From: Posidonia oceanica
Taxonomy: Eukaryota; Streptophyta; Magnoliopsida; Alismatales; Posidoniaceae
Assembly: GCA_037176725.1 (NCBI GenBank)
Contig: JAZBRS010000026.1
Location: 153,089,501-153,153,500, forward strand
Length of the DNA stretch: 64,000 nt
Direction: 5' to 3'
The notes below the pieces were generated by a model. It worked only from the letters and a program-made list of their open reading frames with translations, had not been told where the DNA came from and searched no databases. The translations under genes were made by a program, and so were the position numbers. Shown in pieces: positions 12,925 through 24,205 of the stretch. Numbering within the stretch: position 1 is the first letter of the stretch; each line of letters begins with the position of its first letter.

Positions 12925-13022
12925 AATGGGTTTTAGGGTTTAGGGTTTAGGGTTTTGTAGAAAGGGGAAGAAAGGGGTTTTTGAAGAGGAAATAGGTTTA
13001 GGGTTTAGGGTTTAGGGTTTAG
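12925..13022 (+). repeat. Telomere-like TTTAGGG tracts in the LTR
   Basis: Two runs of (TTTAGGG)3-4 flank a purine-rich spacer about 100 bases from the LTR's TG end. TTTAGGG is the plant telomere heptamer, but this is an interstitial motif inside an LTR. Confidence 0.8.
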
Positions 13023-13116
13023 GCTTGTGAGTGAATGGAGTGGACTTTTGAGAAGAGGAGTTGGAGAGGAAAGGAGGAAAACCATCAACACAAAGGTAAA
13101 AAATGGGGTGTCTACA

Positions 13117-13121
13117 GATAG
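13117..13121. repeat. Solo LTR target duplication, right (GATAG)
   Basis: GATAG directly after GGGGTGTCTACA, partner of 9210-9214. Confidence 0.85.
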
Positions 13122-13289
13122 TCGAAAGAGTACAAAAAGAATGATACACCTCACAACAAGGATATGGACTCACCAATCACTAGTCGTCAGGTTGTCTAAA
13201 AAAACTCCTCTCCAAAACCCATGCCCTTGGGAGAAAGAAAAGGAGAAAAAGACTAACCCATACTCTTTCTATTCCTAAGAGAAGGAACT

Positions 13290-16200
13290 CCTCATTTGTC
13301 AAGATTACAAATGCCTCTCAACTCTCTAGAAAGGTTAGAATAAGCATGGTAGATCACATTAGCACGTGTTGAACCACCCTCTTTAGCCAAGAAATCCACA
13401 ACTCCATTGCATTCACGATAGCAGTGAGAGATGTTGACACTATAATTCCTCTAAATACACCTCCACCACAACTTGCATTTCTAGTGAACATTGATTCTGC
13501 CTTGTAACATCTAAATAATTTGCATAGAATCAGATTCTATCTCCTGAACTATGTTGTCATACCTGTCACAAAGTTGTAAGAGATCCCACACCGCTTTCAT
13601 TTCCACCTCATTATTGGTGATATGTCCATAATAGTTTGAGAAGGCAATGATTACCCAACCACAAGCATCTCTGACAATGCCACCTCCCCCAGCAGAGGAA
13701 GTGGTAGAAGATCCATCAACATTCACCATAAGACCGTATGTAGGAGGTGACCATATCACAATCAAAAAATGTTTGACAAGGATCATAGGAACCTGAAATC
13801 CAGCCTTGGAAAGGACGACAGTGTCCCCACCTACAAAGTCAAATTTCCTCCTTTCAAGTGTGAAGTTGCAATCAGCAATAATACCCGAGACAAGCTGAGC
13901 CCAACTTTGAATCTGGCTAGAGAACCTCCTGTTACACCTTTCTCTCCAAATGTGCCAACATATGAAAGCAGGAAGGATCGCAATAAGAGTATGCCCATAA
14001 GAGTGCCTTTTAGCTCTACTGTGCCAAGAAATAATAGTAGAAGCAATATCCACACGTAGTTGTATATTGAAAACAGAAGTAAAGAAATCCCAAACCTTTT
14101 TGCCAAGCTCCCCATGTAAAAGTAAGTGGTCCAAGCTTTCCACGTGAGGCTCAACACAACAACTACATCTAGATACAAATGGAACAGTCAGTGCTTGAAT
14201 GTTGACATCTACGGCCACTGAATTCTAACTAATGCGTCAAAGAAATAATGAAATTTTTGGAGGAATCAAGATCGACCAAATCCACTTTCTCGAGGAAACA
14301 ACAGTCCTCTTAGTATTAATCAATTTCAATGTAGCTTTGATAGAAAATTTACCATCAGGAGAAGGAGTCCAAATGAGTGTGTCTTCTTGACGGAGAGGAT
14401 CCACATGGAGATCCTGTAGGGCACTCCACAATTTTTGTAGGTCGCTACGTCCCCAACCACATGTCCCTAAAATAGATCCTTGTTAAAAAACACGACCACT
14501 GTCTTGACAGAAAGGTCTGCAATCAAAAGATGATCAAATTTATTATGAATAATACCACTATCCCACCATTTGTCCATCCAAAAGGAATTGTTCCTCTTGT
14601 CAATCTGCCATATAGAATTAGCAACAACCCACAGCATCACAGACATGAGGGACTTCCCACGGCATCAGAAAGGTCTGCAATCAGAAGATGATCAAATTTA
14701 TTATGAATAATACCATTATCCCACCATTTGTCCATCCAAAAGGAATTGTTCCCTTTATCAATCTACCATATAGAATTAGCAACAACCCACGGCATCACAG
14801 ACATGAGGGACTTCCATCTTACGAAACTGAAAGACGGAATTGAAGCATACCAACCATTCCGACCAACACAATACTTTGCTGCATAGAATTAGCTCCATAA
14901 GGAGGAATGCTGAAGAAGGTACCTACAAGCCTTGATACTGAAAAGCACATGCAAATCCTGGAATTTTCGGATATCCAACCCCATCTCATCGAAAGACTAT
15001 TGCACAAATCCCAGTTCACCCAATGTAGGAGACGTTTCTCCATTTTAGACCCCCATAAATAATCACGCAAAAGGTGATCCAGAATAGTAATAACATGCTT
15101 TGGAATCTTAGAGACTGCTAAAATATGAATAGGAATAGAAGCCAAAACACTCCTCACAAGAGTCAGCCTACCTACCATATTCAAGGTACTAGCACCCCAA
15201 CCTTCCACCCGCTGTCTGACCTTATCCACCAAGGGAAGAAAGTATGAAATTCTACAACGTCTCACTGCAATGGGAGCACCCAAATAAATAAGAGACCAGG
15301 AACCTCTAGAAAAGCTCGTGCATCCCTCAATCATCTCACTTCTAGAAGAGGGATCACACTAGATATAGGTACATTTATTCCTTCCCATGCGCTAACCCGA
15401 AGCTCCTTCATATTTAGATATAAAGTCCATAAGATTCTGAACAGAGTTTCCATCCCCTCTACAGAACAGCAAAGCATCATTTGCAAAAATTAAATGAGAA
15501 GGTGCTAGACCTTTACCTGAGGTAGTGTATCTCTGACAGAAGCCTTTCAAAAATAGTTCCTGGAGTCCTCTGCTGAAAACCTCTTGGGCTATAATAAATA
15601 ATGAGGGAGGGAGAGGGTCTCCCTGTTTAAGCCCCCTAGAAGCCATGAAGAAACCAGTCTGTTTGCCATTTATAACGATAGAGAACCAATTGTTGTTAAG
15701 GGACCTTCTCACTAAATCTATAAATCTTTCAGAAAAGCCAAATTTGTGCAAGACATTAAAGAGAAGGGCCCATTCCATCTTGTCATAAGCTTTCAACATA
15801 TCCAGTTTGAATATAGCATTACCACCTCTGCATTTCCTATTCACATCACCACAAAGCTCCTGGGCCAGTTGAATATGATTAAATATATCCCTACCTTTGA
15901 CAAAGCCTGCCTGTTCTAAGCCGATCACCGTAGGAAGGAAAGGAACAAGCCTGTTACTGAGAATTTTTGAGCAAAATATAGAAGCCACATTCCCCACACT
16001 GATAGGTTGATACTAAGCAAAACTAACAGGATTCTCAACTTTAGGAATTAAGCAAATCAAGGAGGTAGAGACACTCCTATGCATAAGCCCTCCAACATAA
16101 AAATATTTCACCAAAGCATAGAGGTCATCCTTAATAATATCCCAAGCAGCAATGTAGAAGGATAGAGGGAATCCGTTAGGACCTGAAGTCACCCCAACTG

Positions 16201-17534
16201 GCATCGAAAGAAGTGCCTAGTAGATTTCCTCCTTATCAGGAACTCTAGAAAGAATGGAATTGTCGTCATCAAAAAATAATCAGGGGATATAGTCAAGAAG
16301 AGGCTCGTCCTCCACTCGTCCCTCAGAAGTAAATAAGCCTTTGAAAACGTCCACACCAACTGATTGAATATCCTATATATTATGTTTCCACACGCCACTA
16401 GTGTCCTTGATAGCCTGAATATGGTTGTGGTGCCTCCGTTGTTTGACTGTGTTATGAAAGAAAGCAATATTTTTGTCTCCCTCATTTAGCCATTTACAAT
16501 GTGCCTTTTGTGCCAAATACTTTTCTTCATGCCTCAAAGCTTTGTCCAAATCTTGCTGAGCCGTGATAACCTCCTGCAAACAAACATCACTATAGGCCAC
16601 CTCAAGGTTAATTTGAGCTGCTTTGAGTTTCTCCTCTGCCACTTTAACCTTCTCAAAGATGTCACCAAAATGATTTCTGTTCCAATCTCGTAAGTCCCCC
16701 TTAAGTCTCTTAAGCTTAAGGAGCCACCTAAAGGACATATCACCTTCATCACAAACAGCAGCAACCCAAGGACACTCAAACACCCTCCATTCTCTAACCA
16801 CACGTCTAGGAACATGAATGGCCGTGGACCATCCACATCATGCTTGGTGATACTAAGGACCAAAGGAGCATGATCAGAATGATACCTGGCCATGTGAGAC
16901 ACCTGCAGCCATAGATCATAACCTAACTCATTAACCAAGCATCAATCTAGTCTAGCAAGAATTCTTCCCTCACCATGCTGATTGTTGCACCATGTGAATG
17001 GAGAACCCACAAAATCAGCATCAAAGAGCTGCACCTCAGCAAACATTCTCTAAAGTCCTTCATATACAATTATCTGGGAAATCTGCCACCTTTTTTTTCT
17101 AAACTAGAAAGCACAGTATTAAAGTCCCCAACAACAAACTAAGGGACGTTAAGCTCCATCTGCATGATAGAAAATAGGTGCTTCCATAGAAGACGTCTCT
17201 CTCCACCATCACAACTAGCATAAACAATAGTGAAAACCATCTTACTGCCCACCTCACTATCACAGACCCTAACTGTAAGAGCTTGAGAATCAATAGATAT
17301 GACCTCCATCTTGGCTGTATTCTTGGAGAAGACCCATATCTTAGCCGTTTCCTCACCATTAGCAACAAACTCATCAAACCCCAACTGATCTCGAATGCCA
17401 GCACCTCTGTCAACATTAACAAAAGGCTCAACAACAGCCACCAAGAGAGGACGATGAGTTTTGATCATGAACTTTAGCCTCCTTAAGGTGGGATTATTCC
17501 CAAGTCCTCTAGCATTCCATATTAGACTCTTCAT
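13290..17534 (-). pseudogene. LINE ORF2: endonuclease, reverse transcriptase, RNase H (decayed)
   Basis: It starts MKSLIWNARGLGNN, the usual start of the plant L1 endonuclease (APE type). GDFN follows at ~17110 and SDHAPLVL closes the endonuclease at ~16860. A linker (KWLNEGDKNIAFFH) leads to the reverse transcriptase (about 15997-15390) with QAGFVKGRDI, KLDMLKAYDKMEW and GLKQGDPL. The catalytic motif reads IFANDALL (15476-15487) instead of FADD, so one metal-binding Asp is Asn. Next are a thumb region (about 15334-14819), a zf-RVT segment (CVEPHVESLDHLLLHG) and an RNase H domain (NVDGSS...ESDS) to ~13511. Most of RT to RNase H stays in one frame, with a frameshift near 17000 and several stops. 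In this family ORF2 nicks DNA and primes reverse transcription. This copy is dead. Confidence 0.9.
14508..14815 (-). repeat. ~160-bp tandem duplication inside LINE ORF2
   Basis: A segment starting AAAGGTCTGCAATCA at 14508 is repeated at 14668 with few differences, each copy running to GACATGAGGGACTTCC. It lies between the RT thumb and zf-RVT regions and adds to the disruption of ORF2. Confidence 0.88.
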
Positions 17535-17597
17535 TAGATAGGATTTCTAAAGCATTTCGCAACCCTCTAGATGTAGCCTTGCTATGAGTAACAGGAC

Positions 17598-18989
17598 CTA
17601 TTTCTCAACCCCAGATTCACTAGCATATCCTTGGAGTAGAATGGATGAGTTTTTACGTGGTCTTCCTAGCCTCCATTTACCTCCTTCACTAGCTGCACCA
17701 ACAAGCTCAGAGGCGCTGTCCGTTGCCACTGTATAAACATCCTCCTTATTTGCATGAATGGTAGTATCACGTGAGTTGCGTGTACCACTATCAACCATTG
17801 TAGTAATCACCTGATCTGAGCTAACATTTCCTACCTGACCTTGAGTGGCAATTTCAAACCCTTCACCCACATCAATAGGTTCCTGCACACTAGCATCCTC
17901 TCGAGAGACATCTATCTGGTTTTGAGACGCAACATCCACCTGACCTTCAGCAGTTGATGTGTGACAAACGATAAGAGCACCACCCTCCCAAGGAGTCTCA
18001 GCATGATCTTGCGGATCCTCATCCCAAAGGAACTCATCTTGATCACAAACCACCAGACCTTCCTTGAGTCTCGAAAAGACTTGAGACACCGGAACATCAA
18101 TTTGAATCTCTGAGAAAGTCTCATCTACACTGAAGATCTTACCAACAAGTTTCCACACTCTCTTGTTCTTAGCTTTGCTCGTCTTGCTTTGGAGTCCCTG
18201 ATTTGTTTGAACCTACTTGTACTTCCTCATCTCCAACCTTGAGGACATCTTGTAATTGTAGGAACTGTCTGGATTACGTCGACAAGAGCCATATACATGG
18301 CCCATATTGTTGCAACCAGTGCAAAAAGCAGGCCTATTCTCCAACTTCACTGATTGGAAACCACCATTTGATTCAATACCCACATATATCTCTGTAGGAT
18401 AATCCTTGGAAAGATCCATCTCAACACAGAAACGAGCACACACAACTGTCGATCCTATAGACGTGCGAGTAGCTATAGAGAGTAGAGTACCAAAAGCCCT
18501 AGACATTGTCTTGATGAATCCAGGCTTGTAATAAGGCAAACCAGGCATGGCCACCCAAACCAAAGCATGAGAACTCTCCATACCAGGACGAAACCAAGGC
18601 GACCACCGGAAAACATTAATCATCTGACCCCTCATGATCCATTTCTCTCTTGTGTATATCTTGGTGAAGTCCTCTTGAAGATTGAACCTAACAAGAATGT
18701 GTCGCCGATCAATCACAGTGATCGTAGCACCCACCTTAACACCCTAGTTAGACAAGCCCTTTTGAATGTCCACCACAGGAAAATGCATAGAGAAGAATTT
18801 GGATATGGGAGCATGCTTGTAGGGCAATGAGATCTTAGCTATCTCCACATTAGATCGAATAACCACTGGCCGACCAAATTTCGTACTCAACTCCCTAAAA
18901 GGAGTATCATGATCTAGCCCTCGACCCCCACCAACAACCACAGCATAGGTCCTGGCTCCCTAGTAGTTTACCTCCTCTTCGGAGGTCAT
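17598..18989 (-). pseudogene. LINE ORF1: nucleic-acid-binding protein (decayed)
   Basis: One frame of 464 codons starts MTSEEEVNY at 18989, interrupted by TAG stops early on (codon 10 and near 18745). The central part has a DUF4283-like region (RHILVRFNL, EKWIMRGQ, LVWVAMPGLPYYKP) and a zinc knuckle, FCTGCNNMGHVYGSC (C-x2-C-x4-H-x4-C), as in plant L1 ORF1 proteins, which bind the element RNA. The C-terminal third is acidic and of low complexity. The ORF2 start lies 63 bases downstream, the usual L1 arrangement. The start was chosen because the same frame runs through all recognised motifs. Confidence 0.88.
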
Positions 18990-19478
18990 CTTGAAAGAAC
19001 CTCAACCCTGCAGATGGTACCCCACAACAGATAACCCACCGGTGCAATACCAAACGCAAACCCACAGAGAAATAAACGCCAGTGCAATTCTCCTCACCAG
19101 AACTAGGACAGGAACTAGCCAAAGAACAGCAAAAGAAAGACAACCAGCAAGAACAGAGAATAACGTATCTTCGGAGAAGGACGTCGGTCTTTGTCACTGT
19201 CAAGAACCGCCTCTAGACCACACCATGAACAGATCAATCACCGTAGGCTAAGGACCTAATCGCACCACTCGGCAGACACAGAAAAGAAACCCTAGAATCG
19301 CCAAATGTGACGTGAACATCCTCTACATAAAACAAGAACCCTAACCACCGGAGGAAGATGTAGAAGAAGGCACGAAACCCTAGAATGCACTGCTGGAGCC
19401 CAGAGACCCAAATCAGACGCTCTCACCTACTATCGCTGGAGCCCATCACTATTAGTGCCTCCCGTCCACAAGGAATAT
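18990..19478 (-). other. LINE 5' untranslated region
   Basis: Non-coding leader between the LINE 5' end (next to the 14-bp duplication) and the ORF1 start. On the minus strand it is C/T- and G-rich with two copies of TGGGCTCCAGC near 19395-19445. Internal promoters are expected here in L1 elements, but I see no diagnostic motif. Confidence 0.6.
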
Positions 19479-19492
19479 TGTATCTATTCTTT
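19479..19492. repeat. LINE target-site duplication, right
   Basis: TGTATCTATTCTTT, the second copy of the 14-bp repeat, at the LINE 5' end. Confidence 0.88.
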
Positions 19493-20887
19493 CACTTTTA
19501 TTCATGTTACTAAAAATATCATCTATAAGTATCATACAATTAACTAATATATGCCTAGGATCCATGATTAATGCTAAACATGCCCACATTGGGGGCTTAT
19601 CCCAATAACAATTATATTTATTTTCCATTAATTGAATAATATCTACAAAAGCTGGGATTTCTCTATAATGTTGAAAAATGTTTGTAATATTAAATAAATT
19701 AATTAAAACTAGAGAACTTGTAGGATAATATTGACCTAATAATTGTTTAGTTGCATTATAAAATGGTTCTAAAAAACTATGAATTATGGTAGAATTTTTC
19801 CAATCTTCATTATTTAACAAATAATTAGATTTTGCATTATAATATGCTGTAATTATGTTATTATAAGGTAAACTTGAACTTAACATATCATAAGTTGAAT
19901 TCCATCTATGTTGAACATCTAATTTAATTCTTTTAGGTTTTAAACCATTTTCTGCATATAGATGTCTAAATTCTTGATATCTTTTAGCTGATGTTTGAAT
20001 AAATAAAATAACTAATCTTATATTTTCTATATAAGGCCTAATACAATCTATACCATCTTGTACAATTAAATTTAAAATGTGACAACAACACCTATAATGA
20101 AATAAATTACCATTTAATATTTCTAATGCAACATTTTTATTAGAAGTATTATCAAAAGATATTGTATTAATTTTATAATATATGTTATATTCTTTAGCAA
20201 TATCTTCTATCATATTTGCTATAACTTTACCAATATGTAGATGATCAAATACTTTAAAAGTAATTAATCTTTTCTGTAAATTTCATTCTATATCTATTCA
20301 ATGTGCAGTTAAACATAAGTATGAAAAATTATTAGGACCAGTCCAAACATTACAAGTCAATGATATTTTACATAATAAACTAAAAAAATATTTGCATTAA
20401 ATTTAGTTTATCTTTTTTAAATGTTTTATACATTATATTTTTAGTAGTGTTCCTAGAATGACCTTTAAATTGTGGGTTAAAATAATTTTGTACACATGAT
20501 TCAAATTTTTTATTTTTAGAAAAAGAAAATAGTTGTTCATCTTGTACTATAATTTTTGTTAAACATTCTTTTGCTTCTTCTGCATTATATTTCCAATTTA
20601 CTAATCCACTAGAACCTACGTGCAATTTAGATTGTTTTAAATCTGTGTTATCATTCTTATTATGTGCAGGTATTTTTGTAAATGCCTAGCTATGTGACCT
20701 ACACCCCCAATCCTAGAACAAGTGTATCTTGTACTATAATAATTACAATAACATCTACTTTCATCTGTAGGGTCTAAGGTTACATGTTTCCAAACCTTTG
20801 AACTTTGTTTCCAAGGTTTCTATGTGGCTGTGGATTGTGTTTGGGTGTTTTGATGCTGGTCTGACTCTTAGGTTGGGACATAATCAT
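19479..20887 (-). pseudogene. hAT transposase, N-terminal and catalytic part
   Basis: From an ATG at 20887 there is a proline/lysine-rich start, then a BED zinc finger (SKVWKHVTLDP...RCYCNYY). The second Cys of its first pair reads Tyr, and a frameshift lies upstream of the finger. Later come CNVWTGPNNFSYLCLTAHW, FDNTSNKNVAL, RCCCHILNLIVQDG, QHRWNSTYDML, FLEPFYNATKQLLGQYYPTS and LIMDPRHIL, all conserved hAT motifs. The reading frame is good over 19479-20213 but broken between 20213 and 20380. The C-terminal remainder lies beyond the LINE at 9199-8690. This family excises and inserts DNA with 8-bp duplications. The domain order is complete but the protein is split and decayed. Confidence 0.9.
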
Positions 20888-21242
20888 GGCTTCCTATATT
20901 TTCCATTATAAGGTATGAAAATTCTGATTAAAAAAAAATCCTTAACCCAAAAAACTCAAAACCAAAAAATGGAGGGATTAGGAGTAGAGAAATTGAAGGG
21001 ATTAAAAGTAAAAAAATTTTGTTGCTAGATGCCGGAGTAGAGTAGCAGACGCTGTGACGAAGTCTAGAGCTAAACTTGTATTCTTCACTTGAATTTTGAG
21101 AATTTGAGAAAGTTAGAGAGAATGGGAGAATTGAGAAAATGAGAGTGTAGTTGTAGTAGAGTAGAGAATAGAGAGAAGAGTGAGTTGTGTGAAGAAAATG
21201 AGAAGTATGGAGGAGTATTTATAGAAGAAGAAGAAAGAAAGA

Positions 21243-21295
<53 letters not shown>
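21243..21295. repeat. (AAT)n microsatellite
   Basis: About 17 uninterrupted AAT units in the non-coding 5' region of the hAT element. They give a spurious poly-Tyr/poly-Leu frame on the minus strand. Confidence 0.95.
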
Positions 21296-21296
<1 letters not shown>

Positions 21297-21593
21297 GAGT
21301 CGTTGGGGTGCAACGTTGCACCCCAACCTTTATTTTAACGTTGCTGCAACGTCTATAAAATAAACGTTGCAGCAAATGCAACGGTTGGATTTCTAGCCGT
21401 TTTTTTTTTTTGTTAAATTCTGGGCCAGCCCAGCTCTCTAAGCTGGGCCTACCCAGGTGGGCCCGGCACACTTGTGGCTTGGGTCTGGCCTAGGTCGGCT
21501 CGACCCGTATTTCTTATGGATCGGGCCAAGCCAGGCTTTTTACTGGGCCGAGCCGGACGGCCCAGGGCCGGCCTGGCCAAATTTCCATGTCTA

Positions 21594-21601
21594 GACACAA
21601 T
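21594..21601. repeat. hAT target-site duplication, right
   Basis: GACACAAT directly after the right terminal repeat, partner of 8423-8430. Confidence 0.75.
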
Positions 21602-21660
21602 TGATTGGAGAAAAACAAAAAAAATTATAGAATTTTTTTAATGTATTTAAATATGAACAG

Positions 21661-22411
21661 CATGGACGCAGAAGAAGTTATGAATGATCTTGCCCTTCTC
21701 GATCACTTCAACTTCCTCCCCATAGGCGAGCAGCATGGATTTGATGACTTCGACAATGTGGATCCGTTTGTGCTAGCAACGGAAATCGTCGCGGGCTTTG
21801 AGCAAAGGAACATAATCTTCAGAGATATAGAACTTCCTGCTCCAGAAGAACACTCACGTCCTTTGATCATCTCAGTAGAAATCAACGACTACCCACTTCA
21901 AAGAGTGCTTGTTGACATTAGTGTCATCTGAAGTATTTGTTCCCTATCCACTCTCGATTACCTAGACATTGAGGAAAGTGAGATCACTAGGCATCTCTTC
22001 GCTTATGCAGCTTATGATAAAAGTCAAAGGGAAGCAATTGGAACCGTCCAGATGGATATTACCATAGGACCCCTCACCAGCACTACCACAATCATAATAA
22101 TGGAAAAAGATCTGGCTGAACCAATAATCTTAGGGAGGTCCTGGTTAGAGGAGATTGGCACTGTTGCATCCCCTGTACACCAGCTTCTCAAGTTCAAACA
22201 TCGGGGGGAAGTAATCACCATCAAAGCTGATCACGAAATAGACTTAGGGATAATTTGGGTGCCTGCCCCACCAGAGCGAGGCGATGGAAGACCATCACCA
22301 AGATCACGTCATGAAGGACCGCCAGATGGATGGTTCGACTATGACCACTATTACAAAGAGACATCGTACTTTCAGGGGTTCCAGGATATGACAAGAAGAG
22401 GTGTTGTATAG
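21661..22411 (+). pseudogene. Tat-1 first protease-like domain (PR-A)
   Basis: This is the most 5' recognisable coding part of the plus-strand Tat element, abutting the hAT end. It has the layout of a Tat/Ogre aspartic protease region: DIELPAPEEHSRPLIIS, VEINDYPLQRVLVD at the active site, SICSLSTLDYL, QREAIGTVQMDITIGP, EKDLAEPIILGRSWLEEIGT and HQLLKFKHRGEVITI. The active-site triplet expected to be DTG or DNG reads Asp-Ile-Ser, followed by a TGA, and both replacements are single C-to-T or G-to-A steps from DTG. The protease would process Gag-Pol. No gag is found upstream, so the element is truncated or cut near 21.65 kb. A second protease-like domain follows at 22.85 kb. Confidence 0.75.
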
Positions 22412-22699
22412 GGATACACTCAGCAACACTATGCAATGCCTACCCAGTCAATCTCGTCATTATTATCCCATAATCAAGTCAGGAGCCAGGGGCAGTCTTG
22501 ATTAAGAAGGCCAGCATCATTGATTAGATCCACTAAAGCCAAGGGAGAGTACTATCAAGCGCAACAAGTACCCATCACCAGGATAGGACGAATCTCAAAT
22601 TAAGTTGCACCGCCTCCACCCAATGCAGAAAGAGTCTCATCTCCTCCTCGACAAGAATTTGACATCCCTAGAAGAATAGGAGGAGAATACGACATCTCA

Positions 22700-22979
22700 A
22701 AATAGCTGAGGAAGACACAAGCAAAGATATCAATTTATGAGTTGATCAGAGCCTCTGAGAAGCACTGAGACATCCTAATGCAAGTACTGAAGAAAGCTCA
22801 AGTTCTCAAAGACATACTTGTAGAAACTCTGGTAGCAGTTACGATAGTAGTTTTCATAGAACCCACTTCATTTTTCACTGATTTAGAACTAGCTCCTCCC
22901 GAAGGGAGGACTCTACCTTTAAGTGCTACTGTAAAAATAAACAATTATAAACTCTCTAGTGTGTTGGTAGATACAGGGG
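22700..22979 (+). pseudogene. Tat-1 second protease domain (PR-B), N-terminal half
   Basis: It is preceded by the usual Tat spacer (AKISIYELIRASE, ILMQVLKKAQVLKDI). The domain reads FFTDLELAPPEGRTLPL, VKINNYKLSSVLVDTG, so an intact DTG active site. It is cut directly after the DTG codons by the solo LTR at 22980. The rest resumes at 26320 with the five duplicated bases AGGGG. Stops occur in the spacer upstream (22440-22770). Confidence 0.8.
22975..22979. repeat. Solo LTR target duplication, left (AGGGG)
   Basis: AGGGG directly before TGTAGACACC, repeated at 26320-26324. Confidence 0.88.
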
Positions 22980-23186
22980 TGTAGACACCCCATTCTGATA
23001 GCCTGGAGTTTGGTTGTCTCTTTCGCAGGTTCGTGTGGATTCTGGAATGGCATTCCCTTTTTCAACCCATTTTTCAAGCCCAAAACCTTGCCCTAACCCT
23101 AGAAGCCTTAACCTAAGCTATTTGCAACTTTTACAACCCTTCTAGGCCCAAGCCCAAGCCCATTTGTAGCTTGTGCCACCTGAGTG

Positions 23187-23274
23187 TGTTGGACGCTGGA
23201 ATAGGCAGCATCCAACGTTGGACACTCTCTGGTCTGGCATCCATCATTGGACGCCCTCTGGTCTGGCATCCAAC
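23187..23274. repeat. Hairpin module M1 of the plus LTR
   Basis: It starts GTTGGACGCTGG and contains CATCCAACGTTGGACAC and two GTCTGGCATCCA copies. It is the module nearest the LTR's TG end, ~200 bases in, and is longer than the others because one arm is duplicated. Confidence 0.7.
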
Positions 23275-23969
23275 GGCTCGGGTGCAGCAGCGGCTGCTCC
23301 GCCCCCTTCGGCTCACCGCTCGTCCCCTCCACCACCTCCCCACACTTACTACCCGTCCCTTCCTCCACTCCACGCCTCCACTACCTTCCAGGCTTGAGTA
23401 ACTACCCATCTCCTCCCCACCAGCGCCTAAACCGCTCTCTAAGCCCTCACTGCCATTGCTGACTTTCGCCACCCACACCTGCCACTGCCCTGCCCTCGCT
23501 AGACTTTTGACACCACCCATGGCCTCCTCTGACATCCCTCGTGGGCTTCCCACACTCATCCGCACCTGCCATGACCTGAATTCGTCAGAATTTGGCCTGC
23601 AAATCAGACCTACCAACACTTGAACCCATGCAAGCTGAACAAAATCGAGAGTTCATGCCATTCTAGCGTTCACCACACAGAGCTGAGAGAGATTTGGCCA
23701 CTTCCGAGAGCAAGAGCGATATTCCCTCTCCGTCCTCGACCAATTGCCGACCTCTCCGAAGCTCCGAGCTGCTCAAAAGGCCTCACCGAAGTAGCTACTG
23801 TCAGCACACCTGCAACTCCGGCAAGCTAGGTGGAGCTGCCATTCCAGACTGCCAAACGGTAAGCGCTCCATCCCCTTAGGTCTTGCATGCTTAGTAGTAC
23901 GTCCCCATGCTTTTTTACAATTTTTTGAATCCTTTTGGTCATGATTCACAGCCAAGAGGGAGTTCAGTG

Positions 23970-24027
23970 TGTTGGACGCACCAGCTGGTGCGTCCAACGT
24001 TGGACGCGGCATAGGCCGGCGTCCAAC
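23970..24027. repeat. Hairpin module M2, includes a perfect 28-bp palindrome
   Basis: GTTGGACGCACCAG (23971-23984) is followed at once by its exact reverse complement (to 23998). It overlaps the 18-bp palindrome GCGTCCAACGTTGGACGC (23990-24007), then a second stem closes with GGCGTCCAAC. So there are two back-to-back hairpins with a shared central palindrome. Confidence 0.88.
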
Positions 24028-24205
24028 ACTCCCCCTTGCCTTGCTCTTATTCTGTCGTCTTTCATGCTTTGTCCTTGCATGCTTTTCTGCAAATCCATGC
24101 CATATGCTTCCTTTAATGCTCTCTGATGTTATGCCATGCTTACTAGCTTATTCCATGCTTGTTTGAATCCTCTTTGCATGCTTAGTGTCCATCTGTCTCC
24201 TGCCT

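Larger units (their letters stand above)
9215..13116 (-). mobile_element. Solo Tat-family LTR (3.9 kb) inside the LINE
   Basis: In minus orientation it opens TGTAGACACCCC (complement of 13105-13116) and closes ...CGTCACAAGGACA (complement of 9215-9227), so it has TG...CA ends. The sequence GATAG stands directly outside both ends (9210-9214 and 13117-13121): a 5-bp target duplication with no internal element between, hence a solo LTR. It shares its ends with the other Tat LTRs: the GAGTCGCCACCTAGTCTATT block, the GGTAAGGACTCCTGTTA block, GGGAAGGTGTTAGGCACCC, and a GC-rich block near 11340-12640. Open frames in that GC-rich block occur in most frames and are not genes. The middle carries a 82-90 bp minisatellite. 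Confidence 0.9.
9200..19478 (-). mobile_element. L1-type LINE inserted in the hAT transposase
   Basis: A non-LTR retrotransposon read from ~19478 (5') to 9200 (3'), with ORF1 (18989-17598) and ORF2 (17534 to about 13290). Its 3' end reads ...AATAAAAAA, a short A tail that overlaps a polyadenylation-like signal. It is flanked by a 14-bp direct repeat, TGTATCTATTCTTT, at 9186-9199 and 19479-19492, typical of target-primed reverse transcription. A solo Tat LTR (9215-13116) lies 15 bases inside its 3' end. Without that LTR the LINE is about 6.4 kb, a usual length for plant L1. Confidence 0.85.
8431..21593 (-). mobile_element. hAT transposon, interrupted by a LINE
   Basis: The left end begins TAGACTTGTAAAGCAGGTC. 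The right end is ...CATGTCTA, whose reverse complement TAGACATGGAAATTTGGCC is a related terminal inverted repeat. The flanks AACACAAT (8423-8430) and GACACAAT (21594-21601) form an 8-bp target duplication with one mismatch, the length expected of hAT elements. Both subterminal zones are rich in GGCC/GGGCC motifs (8460-8530, 21420-21575), usual in plant hATs. Without the insertion at 9200-19478 it is about 2.9 kb. The transposase is on the minus strand and decayed, so the copy cannot be autonomous. Confidence 0.85.

Noticed and set aside
12925..13022. True telomere or chromosome end
   Set aside because: Only a few TTTAGGG units, located inside an LTR with target duplications on both sides.
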